64,000 bases of DNA from PXAP01 sp964421595 (GCA_964421595.1 CAYQXY010000012.1:53976-117975); one strand, 5' to 3'. Positions 25,426 through 35,014 are shown, counted from the stretch's first letter. Notes: generated by a model from the letters alone, not told the origin. Translations and numbers: made by a program.

Positions 25426-25567
25426 GATGAATCACCCATGTGATGAGCACAGATAAAAAAATTTTATAATCCATGGGTGATCCATCGGAATTGAAATACT
25501 GAATATGAATTAACTGAAAATATAATTATCTGATTATTAATTTGATAAACTTGCTTTATAAATATGA
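25426..25567 (+). repeat. MITE-like intergenic repeat, copy 4 (internally deleted)
   Basis: Left terminal repeat GGATGAATCACCCATG and right terminal repeat CCATGGGTGATCCATCGG enclose only about 28 bases, so most of the centre is missing. The two ends are clear inverted repeats of each other. The conserved tail GAATTGAAATACTGAATATG and TGATTATTAATTTGATAAAC follows and runs to the start codon of the metallo-beta-lactamase remnant. Confidence 0.8.
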
Positions 25568-26049
25568 AATCCACCATTATCAGCCTGCAAATTACAATCC
25601 TGATCTGTTTTTCTGCCCTTTCATTAGCATTTGCAGGATACGGTTTCTTCCCCGGTAAGGGATCAGGGTTTTTAATTAATGATATTGAGGATCCTGATAC
25701 AGATAATCCCGGTGTCATAGTAATTGATAATGATATTAGCCTGATCCATTTGCATGATTCTGCATATATGCATGTTACATGGGATGAAAGTGAATTGTAT
25801 GGCCGTTTTTCTTCAAATGGCATGATTTTCGTAAAAAACGGGAAGGCACTGATGATCGATACACCAATGGATAATGAAAAAACCAGGCGGTTGTGCGAAT
25901 ATCTTGAAAACTCGATGAATGTTGAAGTTGTCAGGCTGGTGATCGGGCATTATCATGACGACTGTATGGGGGGATTGGAATATATTCAAAACAGCGGAAT
26001 CATCCTGAAACCTGAGAAACCAGGTAGTGGATTTCAAAAGTCTGATTGA
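25564..26049 (+). pseudogene. Truncated subclass B1 metallo-beta-lactamase-like gene
   Basis: 161 residues. A signal peptide (about 1-24) is followed by the N-terminal half of a B1-type metallo-hydrolase: DISLIHLHDSAYMHVTW, SNGMIFVKNGKALMIDTPMD and the zinc motif GHYHDDCMGGLEYI (His129, His131, Asp133, corresponding to H116/H118/D120). The frame then runs into SGIILKPEKPGSGFQKSD and a stop. The third Zn1 ligand (H196), the Cys221 of Zn2 and H263 are absent, and no continuation is visible in other frames downstream. It cannot form the active site as it stands; I read it as a deletion remnant. Confidence 0.75.
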
Positions 26050-26189
26050 TTGAGTTCTTGCAGTAAACAGTGCCCGGGAATAACTTTTTTGCAATACTTT
26101 CGTATGATTATAACTGAAGTAATTGCTTGTATAGCCGGTTATAACAGCTAATTACTTATTGTACACAAAACCAGATTATTGATAAAAGA

Positions 26190-26552
26190 ATGAAAAAGAT
26201 ATTTTTAAGATGCATAGCCCCGGTCATGATTGCCCTTTTACTTGTATCCTGTGAAAAGGAAGAGTTTTTTGATGAATCGTTCCTCCCGGGGAAATGGGAG
26301 TCGGGTACCATGTATTACCGGTACTTTTCCAATGGAGACGGATATAGCTGGGATGAAGGTGATGATGTGACAGAAGAGGAGGCACAGGGTTTTACCTGGA
26401 CCCTGGAGCAATCGGTGCTTACCCATATACATATACTGGAAATCGGGGGGACAGTTCCGCGGGTCTATACGGTAACTGAGCTAACCATGGATAAGTTAAG
26501 ATATGAAGATGATTTCGGAAGAAGTTACAGCTTCACAAAGGTTAATGAGTAA
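26190..26552 (+). CDS. Small lipoprotein, lipocalin-like
   Basis: 120 residues. The signal ends in a lipobox at LLVSC (Cys21). The mature part is strand-rich with LPGKWESGTMYYRYFSNGDG at its start and TELTMDKLRYEDDFGRSYSF at its end, the general build of small Bacteroidota lipocalin-like lipoproteins. Function unknown. It ends 3 bases before the AsmA-like gene, so the two are probably cotranscribed. Confidence 0.7.
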   Translation: MKKIFLRCIAPVMIALLLVSCEKEEFFDESFLPGKWESGTMYYRYFSNGDGYSWDEGDDVTEEEAQGFTWTLEQSVLTHIHILEIGGTVPRVYTVTELTMDKLRYEDDFGRSYSFTKVNE

Positions 26553-26555
26553 TCG

Positions 26556-29507
26556 ATGAAAAGATTTTTTAAGGTTATTTCAGTTATACTGGCAACTTTT
26601 ATTTTCTTGCTGGCTGTAACTGTAAGCATTATAATGTGGTTTGTTTTCACACCAGACCGACTTACCCCGATTGTTAGTAACCAGTCACAAAAACATATCC
26701 CTTACCAGACTGAAATCGGGAAGGTTGAATTAACCCTGTTCAGTACATTTCCTGAGTTCGGAATAAAAGTAAACGAGTTTGCAGTTATAAATCCTGGAAC
26801 AGGTGCCGCGTGCGACACCATTTTCAGGACTGTTGAACTTACAGGCGTGGTAGATGCCAGGGAATACTGGAGAAACAGAAATATAAAAATACATAAATTC
26901 ATACTTTCAGATGTCCTGCTTAATGCTTTTACAGACAGCCTGGGTCAGTCAAATTTCAGTATGCTTATGGCAGCCTCTCCGGATCAGGATACTGAAACTG
27001 ATGAGGATATATTTATTGATCTGGAAAACATTGAGTTAAGAAACATGAACATCAGTTACACCGACCTTTCAGCCGGGATGCGCACTGTCATATCCACTTT
27101 CAATGCGGGAATTTCAGGTACTATTAGAGATGACATTATTAATGTCCTTATTGATGTTAGTTCAGCCAATGTTTCACATGAGCAGGATGGAGAGAAATTA
27201 CTGGAAGATACCCGTATTAGGTTTCGGATACCTGCTGAAATAGAGGTTGCACGTCAGTTGATCAGCCTCAGCGGAGCCTATGCGTCTGTTAACGATATGG
27301 AGATCAGGCTTGCCGGATCTGTTGAGAATGACACCCTGAACAACAGGATCATTGCTGATATTAATTATCATCTGGATTCATGGCAGTTAAATGATGTTAT
27401 TGCTTTGATACCCCGGTCCTTTCTGGAAGAATATGGTGAATTTGGTGCTCGGGGACTTATATCTTCAAGCGGTAAAATAAAGGGGAATGTCAATGATTCC
27501 CTGCTTCCGCTTCTGGACATCAGCCTGTTAATTTCTGAAGGAACTCTCGAATATCATGCATTGCCATTCGGGTTGAAAGAAATGAACGGCGATATTCATT
27601 TTTATTCAGATATGATTAGTGATTCAGTGTCGTATATTGATATCCGGAAATTTGAATTAAAGACACCCGGTTCAGAATTCAATACCAGGGGCAAGGTAAA
27701 TCACCTTTTTTCTGATATTCATTTCGATCTGGTTAGCACTGTTAATATACTTACTGAAGAATTCAGATCATTCATTCCGGCCGACCTTAATTTAAATGTT
27801 GAAGGCCGGGTAAGGGGAGGTGTTAAATCAAGTTTTGCAATGTCGCAGGTTGAAAACCTGCTGCTTGATAAGATGAGCTTATCTGGCAGTGCCTCCTTTG
27901 AAGATTTCAGCATGGTTTATGATAGTATTTCGGTGTCAACCGATCATACCCTGGTCGATTTTGACCTTCCGAATCCCGTGATATCTGACAGAAATACACA
28001 ATTCGCCTCGGTAAAAGTATCATCAAAAATCCTGTCTGCAACCAAAACTGAGGTTTTCACTACAAGTATGAATGATGCCAATTTCTATGTGGAGATGTCG
28101 GATGTCAGGGATACAACATCTATACCTGATCTGTTCTGCACCTTCAGTTTTGATACTTTCAGTGCTGCCATGGATACTGTTGGCATTTCTGTAACCAAAC
28201 CACTTGGTAATTTTTCAGTTACACCCTTAATAGACTTCCCTGACCGGCCATCAGTAAAATTAGATTATACAAGTTTTAAGATTGAAGCATACTCCGGAAA
28301 CAATTCAGCATTGATCGATGACCTGACTCTTAATGCTGATATCATAAATAACAAGGAGCAGGAAGACATTTTTCTGCAATGGCTTGCAACAGGATTTGTT
28401 GACATGAAAAACGGGACCATTACAATGTCTGCCCTGAATCAACCAGTGGAAATTCCGGTAATCAAAATGAATTTTGATCCTGAAACCTTCAATATTATTG
28501 ATAGCAGAATTATTATAGAAAAATCTGACTTTGGATTAAAAGGGGTAGTCCATAATGTATTATCATGGTTCCGGGGTGATTCGATATTGTACGGCGATTT
28601 CAACTTTGAATCGGCAAATACTGATCTGGGAAGCTTAATGCGGCTGACCAGCGGGATCGGCGCAGATGAAGAGGATAATGAGGCTTCAGAAGGGCCATAT
28701 ATGGTGCCAAAAGGCGTTGACCTTATTCTAAGGGCAAATGTCAGGCAGGCTACCATGAATGCCGATACCATAACCAGCATAGCAGGCGATGTACTTGTTA
28801 AAGATGGTATTCTGGTACTGGACGGCCTTTCATTCACTACTCCTGCGGCCGACATGCAATTAACCGCCATGTATCGCACTCCACGTAAGAACCATCTTTA
28901 TCTGGGTATTGACTATCATATGTTTGATGTTGAAATAAGCAGGCTTCTCGAGATGCTTCCTGATATTGATACGATAATGCCAATGTTACGCTCATTCGGG
29001 GGGGCAGGAGAATTTCATATTGCTGTTGAGACCTATCTTGATTCCCTCTATAATATTAAAAAGTCCACCCTGCGCGGTGCATCATCAATCAGGGGTGAAG
29101 ATCTTGTGCTCATGGACGGTGAGACATTTGGCGAGATAGCAAAGACATTACGATTCAGCAGGAAGGCTGTTAACAGGGTAGATTCTCTTTCTGCAGAGTT
29201 CACAATTTTCAGGGAAGAGATAGATGTCTATCCATTTCTCCTGGTAATGGACAGGTACAAAGTGGTAGTCGGAGGAAGGCATAATTTTGACCTTAGTTTT
29301 GATTACCATATTTCACTCGTCGAATCACCTCTTCCTGTCAGACTGGGAATCAACATAGGCGGCAATATGGATGAAATGCAATACGGACTGGCCAGTCCGC
29401 GCTATGCAGAATTCTACCGGCCCCGGTCCCGCAGGGCAGTTGAAAGCCGCCAGCTGGAATTCCGGACAATGATACGTGAAGCACTTCTGCAGAATATCAG
29501 GGAGTAA
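26556..29507 (+). CDS. AsmA-family envelope protein
   Basis: 983 residues. One N-terminal TM (about 8-30) anchors a very long periplasmic region of repeated beta strands. The start VFTPDRLTPIVSNQSQKHIP resembles the AsmA N-domain, and the C-terminal portion (about 830-960, with LRGASSIRGEDLVLMDGET and the DVYPFLLVMDRYKVVVGG stretch) fits the AsmA-like C-terminal domain. AsmA/TamB-type proteins are proposed bridges for phospholipid transport between the membranes. The size suits a bridge spanning the periplasm. It is the second gene after the small lipoprotein, 3 bases apart. Confidence 0.85.
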   Translation: MKRFFKVISVILATFIFLLAVTVSIIMWFVFTPDRLTPIVSNQSQKHIPYQTEIGKVELTLFSTFPEFGIKVNEFAVINPGTGAACDTIFRTVELTGVVDAREYWRNRNIKIHKFILSDVLLNAFTDSLGQSNFSMLMAASPDQDTETDEDIFIDLENIELRNMNISYTDLSAGMRTVISTFNAGISGTIRDDIINVLIDVSSANVSHEQDGEKLLEDTRIRFRIPAEIEVARQLISLSGAYASVNDMEIRLAGSVENDTLNNRIIADINYHLDSWQLNDVIALIPRSFLEEYGEFGARGLISSSGKIKGNVNDSLLPLLDISLLISEGTLEYHALPFGLKEMNGDIHFYSDMISDSVSYIDIRKFELKTPGSEFNTRGKVNHLFSDIHFDLVSTVNILTEEFRSFIPADLNLNVEGRVRGGVKSSFAMSQVENLLLDKMSLSGSASFEDFSMVYDSISVSTDHTLVDFDLPNPVISDRNTQFASVKVSSKILSATKTEVFTTSMNDANFYVEMSDVRDTTSIPDLFCTFSFDTFSAAMDTVGISVTKPLGNFSVTPLIDFPDRPSVKLDYTSFKIEAYSGNNSALIDDLTLNADIINNKEQEDIFLQWLATGFVDMKNGTITMSALNQPVEIPVIKMNFDPETFNIIDSRIIIEKSDFGLKGVVHNVLSWFRGDSILYGDFNFESANTDLGSLMRLTSGIGADEEDNEASEGPYMVPKGVDLILRANVRQATMNADTITSIAGDVLVKDGILVLDGLSFTTPAADMQLTAMYRTPRKNHLYLGIDYHMFDVEISRLLEMLPDIDTIMPMLRSFGGAGEFHIAVETYLDSLYNIKKSTLRGASSIRGEDLVLMDGETFGEIAKTLRFSRKAVNRVDSLSAEFTIFREEIDVYPFLLVMDRYKVVVGGRHNFDLSFDYHISLVESPLPVRLGINIGGNMDEMQYGLASPRYAEFYRPRSRRAVESRQLEFRTMIREALLQNIRE

Positions 29508-29867
29508 TCACATCTAATAATTGACAATTACCAGAGTATCAATTAAGGGTTTTGAAGAACAGTATTGTGTTCGGCAGATTCTTAATTTAGGCTACAAGTT
29601 TTGAATGGAATCTTTGGCAATTCCTGAAAGCATCAGTGTTTTTCAGTAAAGAATAAATAATTCTTAATAGCCGGATATACTTTTTCCATTTTGCTTTTCG
29701 GAATAATAGAATTTTACTTTCTGAGTCTTTCAGGCCATTTTGTTATTGAAAGATTGCCCTGTTGAACAACTAACTTTATGTCGGCATGTTATAAAACAGG
29801 AATAGTGATATTTTTACTAAATTTGCATGAAGCAAGAGATAGCCTGAATGATAACAAAGAAAAAGGT
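29508..29867. other. Intergenic region before gatC
   Basis: About 360 bases. Apart from an in-frame upstream extension of gatC with poor coding character, I see no gene, repeat or clear terminator. It probably contains the promoter of the gatC-gatA-gatB/aspS operon. Confidence 0.5.
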
Positions 29868-30143
29868 ATGAATAAAATAATGTCTCTGGAATTACTTTCC
29901 AGTATAAAAGGAGCCAGACAGTCAGATGCAATTATTGAGTTGTTCCGGGTTATCAGGGAAGCATTCCCCGATGAGGAAGAAGCCGGAAATATGACTCAAA
30001 CGGATGAAGGTGCAATTCTATTTGAAAATCTGAGAGAAGATACTGTAAGTGAAAGCGATGCCAGGGAGAAAGAACTGATTGCAGGCAACTTTCCAAAAGA
30101 GAAGAACGGCTACCTGGTTGTATCAAAAGCCATAGAAGATTAG
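29868..30143 (+). CDS. gatC: Asp/Glu-tRNA amidotransferase subunit C
   Basis: 91 residues from the ATG preceded by AAAAAGG. The last third is diagnostic: ILFENLREDTVSESDAREKE and AGNFPKEKNGYLVVSKAIED correspond to GatC's 'LREDxvxxS..re..l.NaP......f.VPkvie' ending. GatC wraps around the GatA-GatB interface and stabilises the amidotransferase. The N-terminal half is more diverged than usual, which may make it easy to miss. The open frame extends 90 bases upstream, but that part is poorly coding. It lies 138 bases before gatA. Confidence 0.75.
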   Translation: MNKIMSLELLSSIKGARQSDAIIELFRVIREAFPDEEEAGNMTQTDEGAILFENLREDTVSESDAREKELIAGNFPKEKNGYLVVSKAIED

Positions 30144-30281
30144 CTTGTGGGAGGTTGCAGGTATTCTCTGAAACCTTTTCAAAGGGGCACATTATAAACT
30201 TGAAATTACCTGCAGGCCTGTCCTTGATTTATGCAATAAAATACTGTCAATTACTGTGATAGCAGACTCAATATAAAACTC

Positions 30282-31688
30282 ATGGAATCTGAAATAGTCG
30301 GGATAAACAAAGCTTTAAAATCAGGTGCATATACCTGCGCTGATTTGATCGGGGAGAGGATAAAGGCCCTTGAAGGAACAACCTGCAACAGTTCCAATTT
30401 TATTCTGACAGACCTGGCGCTTTCTATGGCAAAAAAGGTTGATGATAAAATTAATGGAGGTGTTGAAATTGGTGTTCTTGAAGGTGTGCCGTTCGGGCTC
30501 AAAGATGTTTATATGTTACAGGGCTACCCGGCAACCGGCAGTTCAGCTATTCTCAGAAATTATATTTCTCCATATACCGCAACGGCAATTAGCAAACTCA
30601 TTGACGCTGGCGCCATACCTCTGGTAAAGGAGAATTGTGACTGTTTTGGTCATGGAAGCAGCAGCGAGAATACTGTTTTCGGGCCGGTAAGGAATGCGCT
30701 TGATGAAAAACTGGTAGCCGGTGGGTCAAGTGGCGGAAGTGCAGTAAATGTTGCAAAAGGTTATACATCATTTTCAATTGGTGGCGATACCGGCGGTTCT
30801 GTCAGACAACCGGCGGGATACAATAATGTTTACGGCTTTAAGCCAACGTATGGCAGGATTTCACGTTATGGGGTAATGGCCTATGCATCATCTACTGATT
30901 GTGTTGGTCCGATTGCCAGGAACCTCGAAGATATCCGGATTTTGATAAACACGATGAGTGGTTTAGATTCCCGCGACAATACAACATACCAATCAGCTTT
31001 GATACCTGGTGATATATTTTCGGGAGAAATTTCAGGTAAAGAATTCCAGGTTGGTTACTACAGGAATTTTATTGAAAGTGAAGATCTCGATAAGGGAATA
31101 AAGGCAGATTTTTTAAGGGTTTTGGATGTTTTAAGAGATCGGGGCATAGTTGTAAAGGAGCTGGACTTTTTTAACCCGGGCTTACTTGTTTCAACATATT
31201 ATGCTCTTGCCATGGCTGAGACAGCTTCCAACCTTGCCCGCCTGGACGGAACAACTTACGGTGAAAGACTGACCGGTGAAAATATAAAGGAAGACCGTGC
31301 TCTAACCAGATCTGAATATTTTACCGAAGAAACCAAAAGGAGAATAGTTGGTGGGACGCAGGTATTATCACATGGTTATTCGGAGGATATTTATCAAAAA
31401 GCAAGGCATATCAGCCAGCAGATAAAAAATAGTTTCAAGAGGGATTTCCATAATGTCAATATTATTATTTCACCGGTAACCCCGAACCTGCCACCTTCCA
31501 TAGGAAGCAGCCTTGATAACCCACTTCTGATGTATCTTTCAGATGCCTATACGGTAGGGTTCAGCCTTGGAGGCTTGCCAACCCTGACTTCCCCCGTTGC
31601 CACTGCAACAGGAATTCAGATTACTGCTGATAAGGACCAGGAACATATTATCCTGAAATTTGCTAAATTCTTAAATGATATACTTTAA
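30282..31688 (+). CDS. gatA: Asp/Glu-tRNA amidotransferase subunit A
   Basis: 468 residues, an amidase-signature glutaminase that releases ammonia for GatB. The catalytic Ser-cisSer-Lys triad is complete: Lys74 in PFGLKDVYM, Ser149 in VAGGSSGGSAV and Ser173 in GGDTGGSVRQPAGY, with the 24-residue spacing seen in characterised GatA. The C-terminal part contains the glutamine-site region ending in YTVGFSLGGLPTLTSP. It ends 5 bases before gatB/aspS, so the two are surely cotranscribed. All expected motifs are present. Confidence 0.96.
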   Translation: MESEIVGINKALKSGAYTCADLIGERIKALEGTTCNSSNFILTDLALSMAKKVDDKINGGVEIGVLEGVPFGLKDVYMLQGYPATGSSAILRNYISPYTATAISKLIDAGAIPLVKENCDCFGHGSSSENTVFGPVRNALDEKLVAGGSSGGSAVNVAKGYTSFSIGGDTGGSVRQPAGYNNVYGFKPTYGRISRYGVMAYASSTDCVGPIARNLEDIRILINTMSGLDSRDNTTYQSALIPGDIFSGEISGKEFQVGYYRNFIESEDLDKGIKADFLRVLDVLRDRGIVVKELDFFNPGLLVSTYYALAMAETASNLARLDGTTYGERLTGENIKEDRALTRSEYFTEETKRRIVGGTQVLSHGYSEDIYQKARHISQQIKNSFKRDFHNVNIIISPVTPNLPPSIGSSLDNPLLMYLSDAYTVGFSLGGLPTLTSPVATATGIQITADKDQEHIILKFAKFLNDIL

Positions 31689-31693
31689 CTGAT

Positions 31694-34600
31694 ATGGAAG
31701 GTATAGTTGCTGAACTGGAACAGAATGGGCTGGAAATTGTAATCGGACTGGAAACTCACATAAGGCTCAACACACAAACAAAGCTTTTTTGTTCCTGCCC
31801 GAATAAAGAGGAAGAACGGCCTAATTTTAATATATGTTCAGTTTGTACCGGACAAATGGGTGTGTTGCCGGCCGTGAACAAAGAGGCAGTCAGGAAGGCA
31901 ATTGCTTTTGGCAAAGCCATCAATTCCAGTATGAGTAACACATTAATCAGATGGGACAGGAAACATTATGAATACCCTGACCTGCCCAAAAACTTCCAGC
32001 TTACACAGTTTAAAAAGCCAATAATACCCGATGGTAAGGTTGATTGTTTCAGGAATGATGGTTCACTTTTCACAGTTTATATTGAACAGGTACATATTGA
32101 AGAGGATGCTGCAAAGCTGGTACATGAAAAAGACCAGACACTGGTGGATTTCAATAAAGCAGGCGTGCCGCTGATTGAGGTTGTAACCAGGCCATGCATT
32201 CACAATATTTCCGATGCATCAGTCTATGCACAGTACCTTCAGCGTATAGTGCAGAACCTTGGTATTTCCGATTCCAACCTGGAAAAAGGTGAATTTAAAA
32301 GCGACGTAAGTGTATCATTAAGGAAAAAGGGATCGGTTGAATTGAATCCAAGGGCCGAAATCAAGAACCTGAACTCTTTCAGGTTTATGCAGGAGGCTAT
32401 TATTGAAGAGGTAACCAAGCAGCTTGCATATTACAGGAAACATAACTCTTTCAGGCCTGACCAGACTACTGTTCTTTTCGACGCAGATCTGAAGCAAACA
32501 CGTACTATGCGCCAAAAAGAGTACGCTGCCGATTACCGTTTTGCCGTTGAGCCTGATATTCCTGAAGTCGATATAAAAACGGCCATTGATGAGGTGATGG
32601 TCGATGCCGACCTCCTGCCGTTTCCAATCGAGAGCAAATTGATACAGGGAGGTGTCAGGCCACAGGATGCGAAGTTCTTTACTTCAGACCCTCTGCGATC
32701 CAGAATACTTCTGGGTATAAATGAAATAGTTTCCGACCCCCTTTTTGTTGCCAAAACCCTGACAAACAATCTCAAAACCGATGATTATGAAAAAATAAGG
32801 AATATAACTCCTTTTGCGGAGGTATTCCTATTATACAGGAGGGAGAAGATATCACTTGTCCTTTTACAAAATGTCCTGAGTGAACTGCTTATTGATCATG
32901 ATTTTGATTTCGAGGCATATATTACCGGGAATACTGTTTCTGATGAAGCCTTAATGGACATAATCAGAAAAGTTGTCGACGATAATCCCCAATTGGCCGG
33001 TGATATAAAAACCGGCCAGGTAAATAAGGCCGGCATTCTGGTGGGTCAGGTATTGACAATAGCCGGCAAGGGCATTTCGGGGAAATCTGTTCATCAAAAT
33101 ATTTTGAAATATTTGTCAGGCAGTCAGCCAGACAGGGAGCCGGACAGGAAAGAAATTAATACTGGCACAAGTTATACAGGAGTTGCTGAGACCGATGATG
33201 ATGATAATGTTCAAAGAGAAAGTATTTTTGTTAATGAATACTACAGAACACATTTAATATCTGATATTTCTGAGAAAGAAGCCGGACAGAAAATAACACT
33301 TGCCGGCTGGGTTTCAAGTGTACGTGATCACGGTGAAATCGTTTTTATTGATTTAAGGGATTCAAGCCATGAACTGTTTCAGGTAAGGTTTACGCGTATA
33401 AATTTCAATGACTTGAAGAGAATATCACATATCAGCACCGAGTCGGTGATTATGGTTACCGGACAGATAATAGAAAGAAATGAGAATGATATAAATACCG
33501 GTCTGAGAACCGGGAGGATTGAGCTTGATACTGATGATATCAGGATACTTAACACTTCTTTGCCGCTGCCTTTTGAAATAAGGCGGGCTGGTAAAACCTC
33601 TGAGGTAGTCCGGCTAAAGTACAAATTCCTTGATCACCGGAACACTGAAACCAGGAATACTATTGTTAACCGTTATAAGGTAATCAAGTCTATAAGGGAT
33701 TTTCTTGACAAGGAAGAATTTATAGAGATTGAAACGCCTGTTCTGACAGCGGGGACTGATGAGGGAGCCCGTGAATTTATTGTGCCCAGCAGAAAGTTCC
33801 CGGGAAAATTCTATACGTTGCCACAGGCCCCACAACAGTTCAAGCAATTTCTTATGCTGGGAGGATTTCCAAAGTATTTCCAGATTGCAAGGTGTTTCAG
33901 GGATGAAGACACTCGCGGCGACAGGCAGCCTGAGTTCACCCAACTTGATCTTGAGATGGCATATGTCAGCATGCAGGATGTGCTGAAAGTTAATACTCTG
34001 CTTTTCGAGGAGGTGGTAAGGAAGAATTATGGCAGGAAGTGGAAAGTTTTCCCATTTCGTACCATAACATATAAAGAGGCAATGGAGAAATATGGCACCG
34101 ACCGGCCCGATCTGAGGTTCGGCCTGGAGATGCAGGACATCACACATATTGTCAGAGGAACACAGTTTAAGATATTTGCCACTCCTATAGCAAGGGGAGG
34201 AATTGTCAAATGCATCAGGGTACACGGCAGAAATGGGAAAAATACAGTTACCAAAGGACAAATTGAAAACCTTACCTTCATTGCACAGGCACATGGTCTT
34301 GGCGGACTGGCCTACATAATCGTTAAGAAAGATGAATTGCAGTCGCCGCTCATTAAATATCTCGGCGAAGATGTTTCAGCCAGGATTATCAGTGAGGCAG
34401 GTGCAGAAGTAGGTGATATTGTTTTTTTCTCTGCATCCGACACAAAAACTGCAAATAAAGCCCTCGATGCAGTCAGACAAGAGCTGGGCCGCATACTCGG
34501 TCTGATCAGGCCGGGAGAATTGCACCCGGCATGGATTATTGACTTCCCGCTTTTTGAGAAAACAGACAAAGGTGAATGGACTTTTTCACATAATCCTTTT

Positions 34601-35011
34601 TCAATGCCGGTTAAAGAGTATCTGCAGGATCATCTGAGCGGCAATAATATTGGAGGGATAATTGCACAGCAATATGACCTTATACTAAACGGATATGAAA
34701 TAGGAGGCGGATCTGTTCGTGCACATAAACCCGAAATACTTGCGGCAACATACAGGAATATGGGTTACAGTCATCAGGAAATGCAAAAAAGCATTGGGCA
34801 TCTTTATGAGGCTTTCCATTACGGAGCTCCTCCGCATGGGGGTATAGCATGGGGTATCGACAGATTGATGATGATACTGGAGAATAAATCATCAATACGT
34901 GAAGTAATGGCTTTTCCCAAGACCGGATCAGGAGAGGATCTTTTATTTAATTGTCCCTCAGAACTGTCTGACAAAAAAATTATTGAGGCAAATATCAGGT
35001 TAATTGAATAA
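31694..35011 (+). CDS. GatB-aspartyl-tRNA synthetase fusion
   Basis: 1105 residues in one uninterrupted frame. Residues 1 to about 485 are GatB: IGLETHIRL, a Cys cluster (FCSCPN...CSVC), AGVPLIEVVTRP and a helical GatB/YqeY tail ending LVGQVLTIAGKGISGKSVHQ. A polar Asp-rich linker of about 25 residues follows. From about 508 to the end is a bacterial-type AspRS: OB-fold anticodon domain (WVSSVRDHG), class II motif 2 RCFRDEDTRGDRQPEF (about 733-748), the inserted bacterial GAD-type domain, and motif 3 GIAWGIDRL (about 1051-1059). His546 in the OB fold matches His31 of the non-discriminating Pseudomonas AspRS, supporting aspartylation of tRNA-Asn as well. The fusion would channel Asp-tRNA-Asn straight to the amidotransferase. 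Separate genes are the norm. Confidence 0.95.
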   Translation: MEGIVAELEQNGLEIVIGLETHIRLNTQTKLFCSCPNKEEERPNFNICSVCTGQMGVLPAVNKEAVRKAIAFGKAINSSMSNTLIRWDRKHYEYPDLPKNFQLTQFKKPIIPDGKVDCFRNDGSLFTVYIEQVHIEEDAAKLVHEKDQTLVDFNKAGVPLIEVVTRPCIHNISDASVYAQYLQRIVQNLGISDSNLEKGEFKSDVSVSLRKKGSVELNPRAEIKNLNSFRFMQEAIIEEVTKQLAYYRKHNSFRPDQTTVLFDADLKQTRTMRQKEYAADYRFAVEPDIPEVDIKTAIDEVMVDADLLPFPIESKLIQGGVRPQDAKFFTSDPLRSRILLGINEIVSDPLFVAKTLTNNLKTDDYEKIRNITPFAEVFLLYRREKISLVLLQNVLSELLIDHDFDFEAYITGNTVSDEALMDIIRKVVDDNPQLAGDIKTGQVNKAGILVGQVLTIAGKGISGKSVHQNILKYLSGSQPDREPDRKEINTGTSYTGVAETDDDDNVQRESIFVNEYYRTHLISDISEKEAGQKITLAGWVSSVRDHGEIVFIDLRDSSHELFQVRFTRINFNDLKRISHISTESVIMVTGQIIERNENDINTGLRTGRIELDTDDIRILNTSLPLPFEIRRAGKTSEVVRLKYKFLDHRNTETRNTIVNRYKVIKSIRDFLDKEEFIEIETPVLTAGTDEGAREFIVPSRKFPGKFYTLPQAPQQFKQFLMLGGFPKYFQIARCFRDEDTRGDRQPEFTQLDLEMAYVSMQDVLKVNTLLFEEVVRKNYGRKWKVFPFRTITYKEAMEKYGTDRPDLRFGLEMQDITHIVRGTQFKIFATPIARGGIVKCIRVHGRNGKNTVTKGQIENLTFIAQAHGLGGLAYIIVKKDELQSPLIKYLGEDVSARIISEAGAEVGDIVFFSASDTKTANKALDAVRQELGRILGLIRPGELHPAWIIDFPLFEKTDKGEWTFSHNPFSMPVKEYLQDHLSGNNIGGIIAQQYDLILNGYEIGGGSVRAHKPEILAATYRNMGYSHQEMQKSIGHLYEAFHYGAPPHGGIAWGIDRLMMILENKSSIREVMAFPKTGSGEDLLFNCPSELSDKKIIEANIRLIE

Positions 35012-35014
35012 TGA

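Noticed and set aside
28439..28879. 146-codon minus-strand frame in the AsmA-like gene
   Set aside because: Ser-rich antisense shadow with no motif; the plus frame is a long continuous AsmA-like protein.
29778..29867. Upstream extension of gatC
   Set aside because: Thirty codons with poor coding character; the ATG at 29868 has a better upstream purine run and gives the normal GatC length.
33614..34294. 226-codon minus-strand frame inside the AspRS half
   Set aside because: It lies antisense to conserved class II synthetase motifs and has Cys-rich, low-complexity character; it is a shadow of the real gene.
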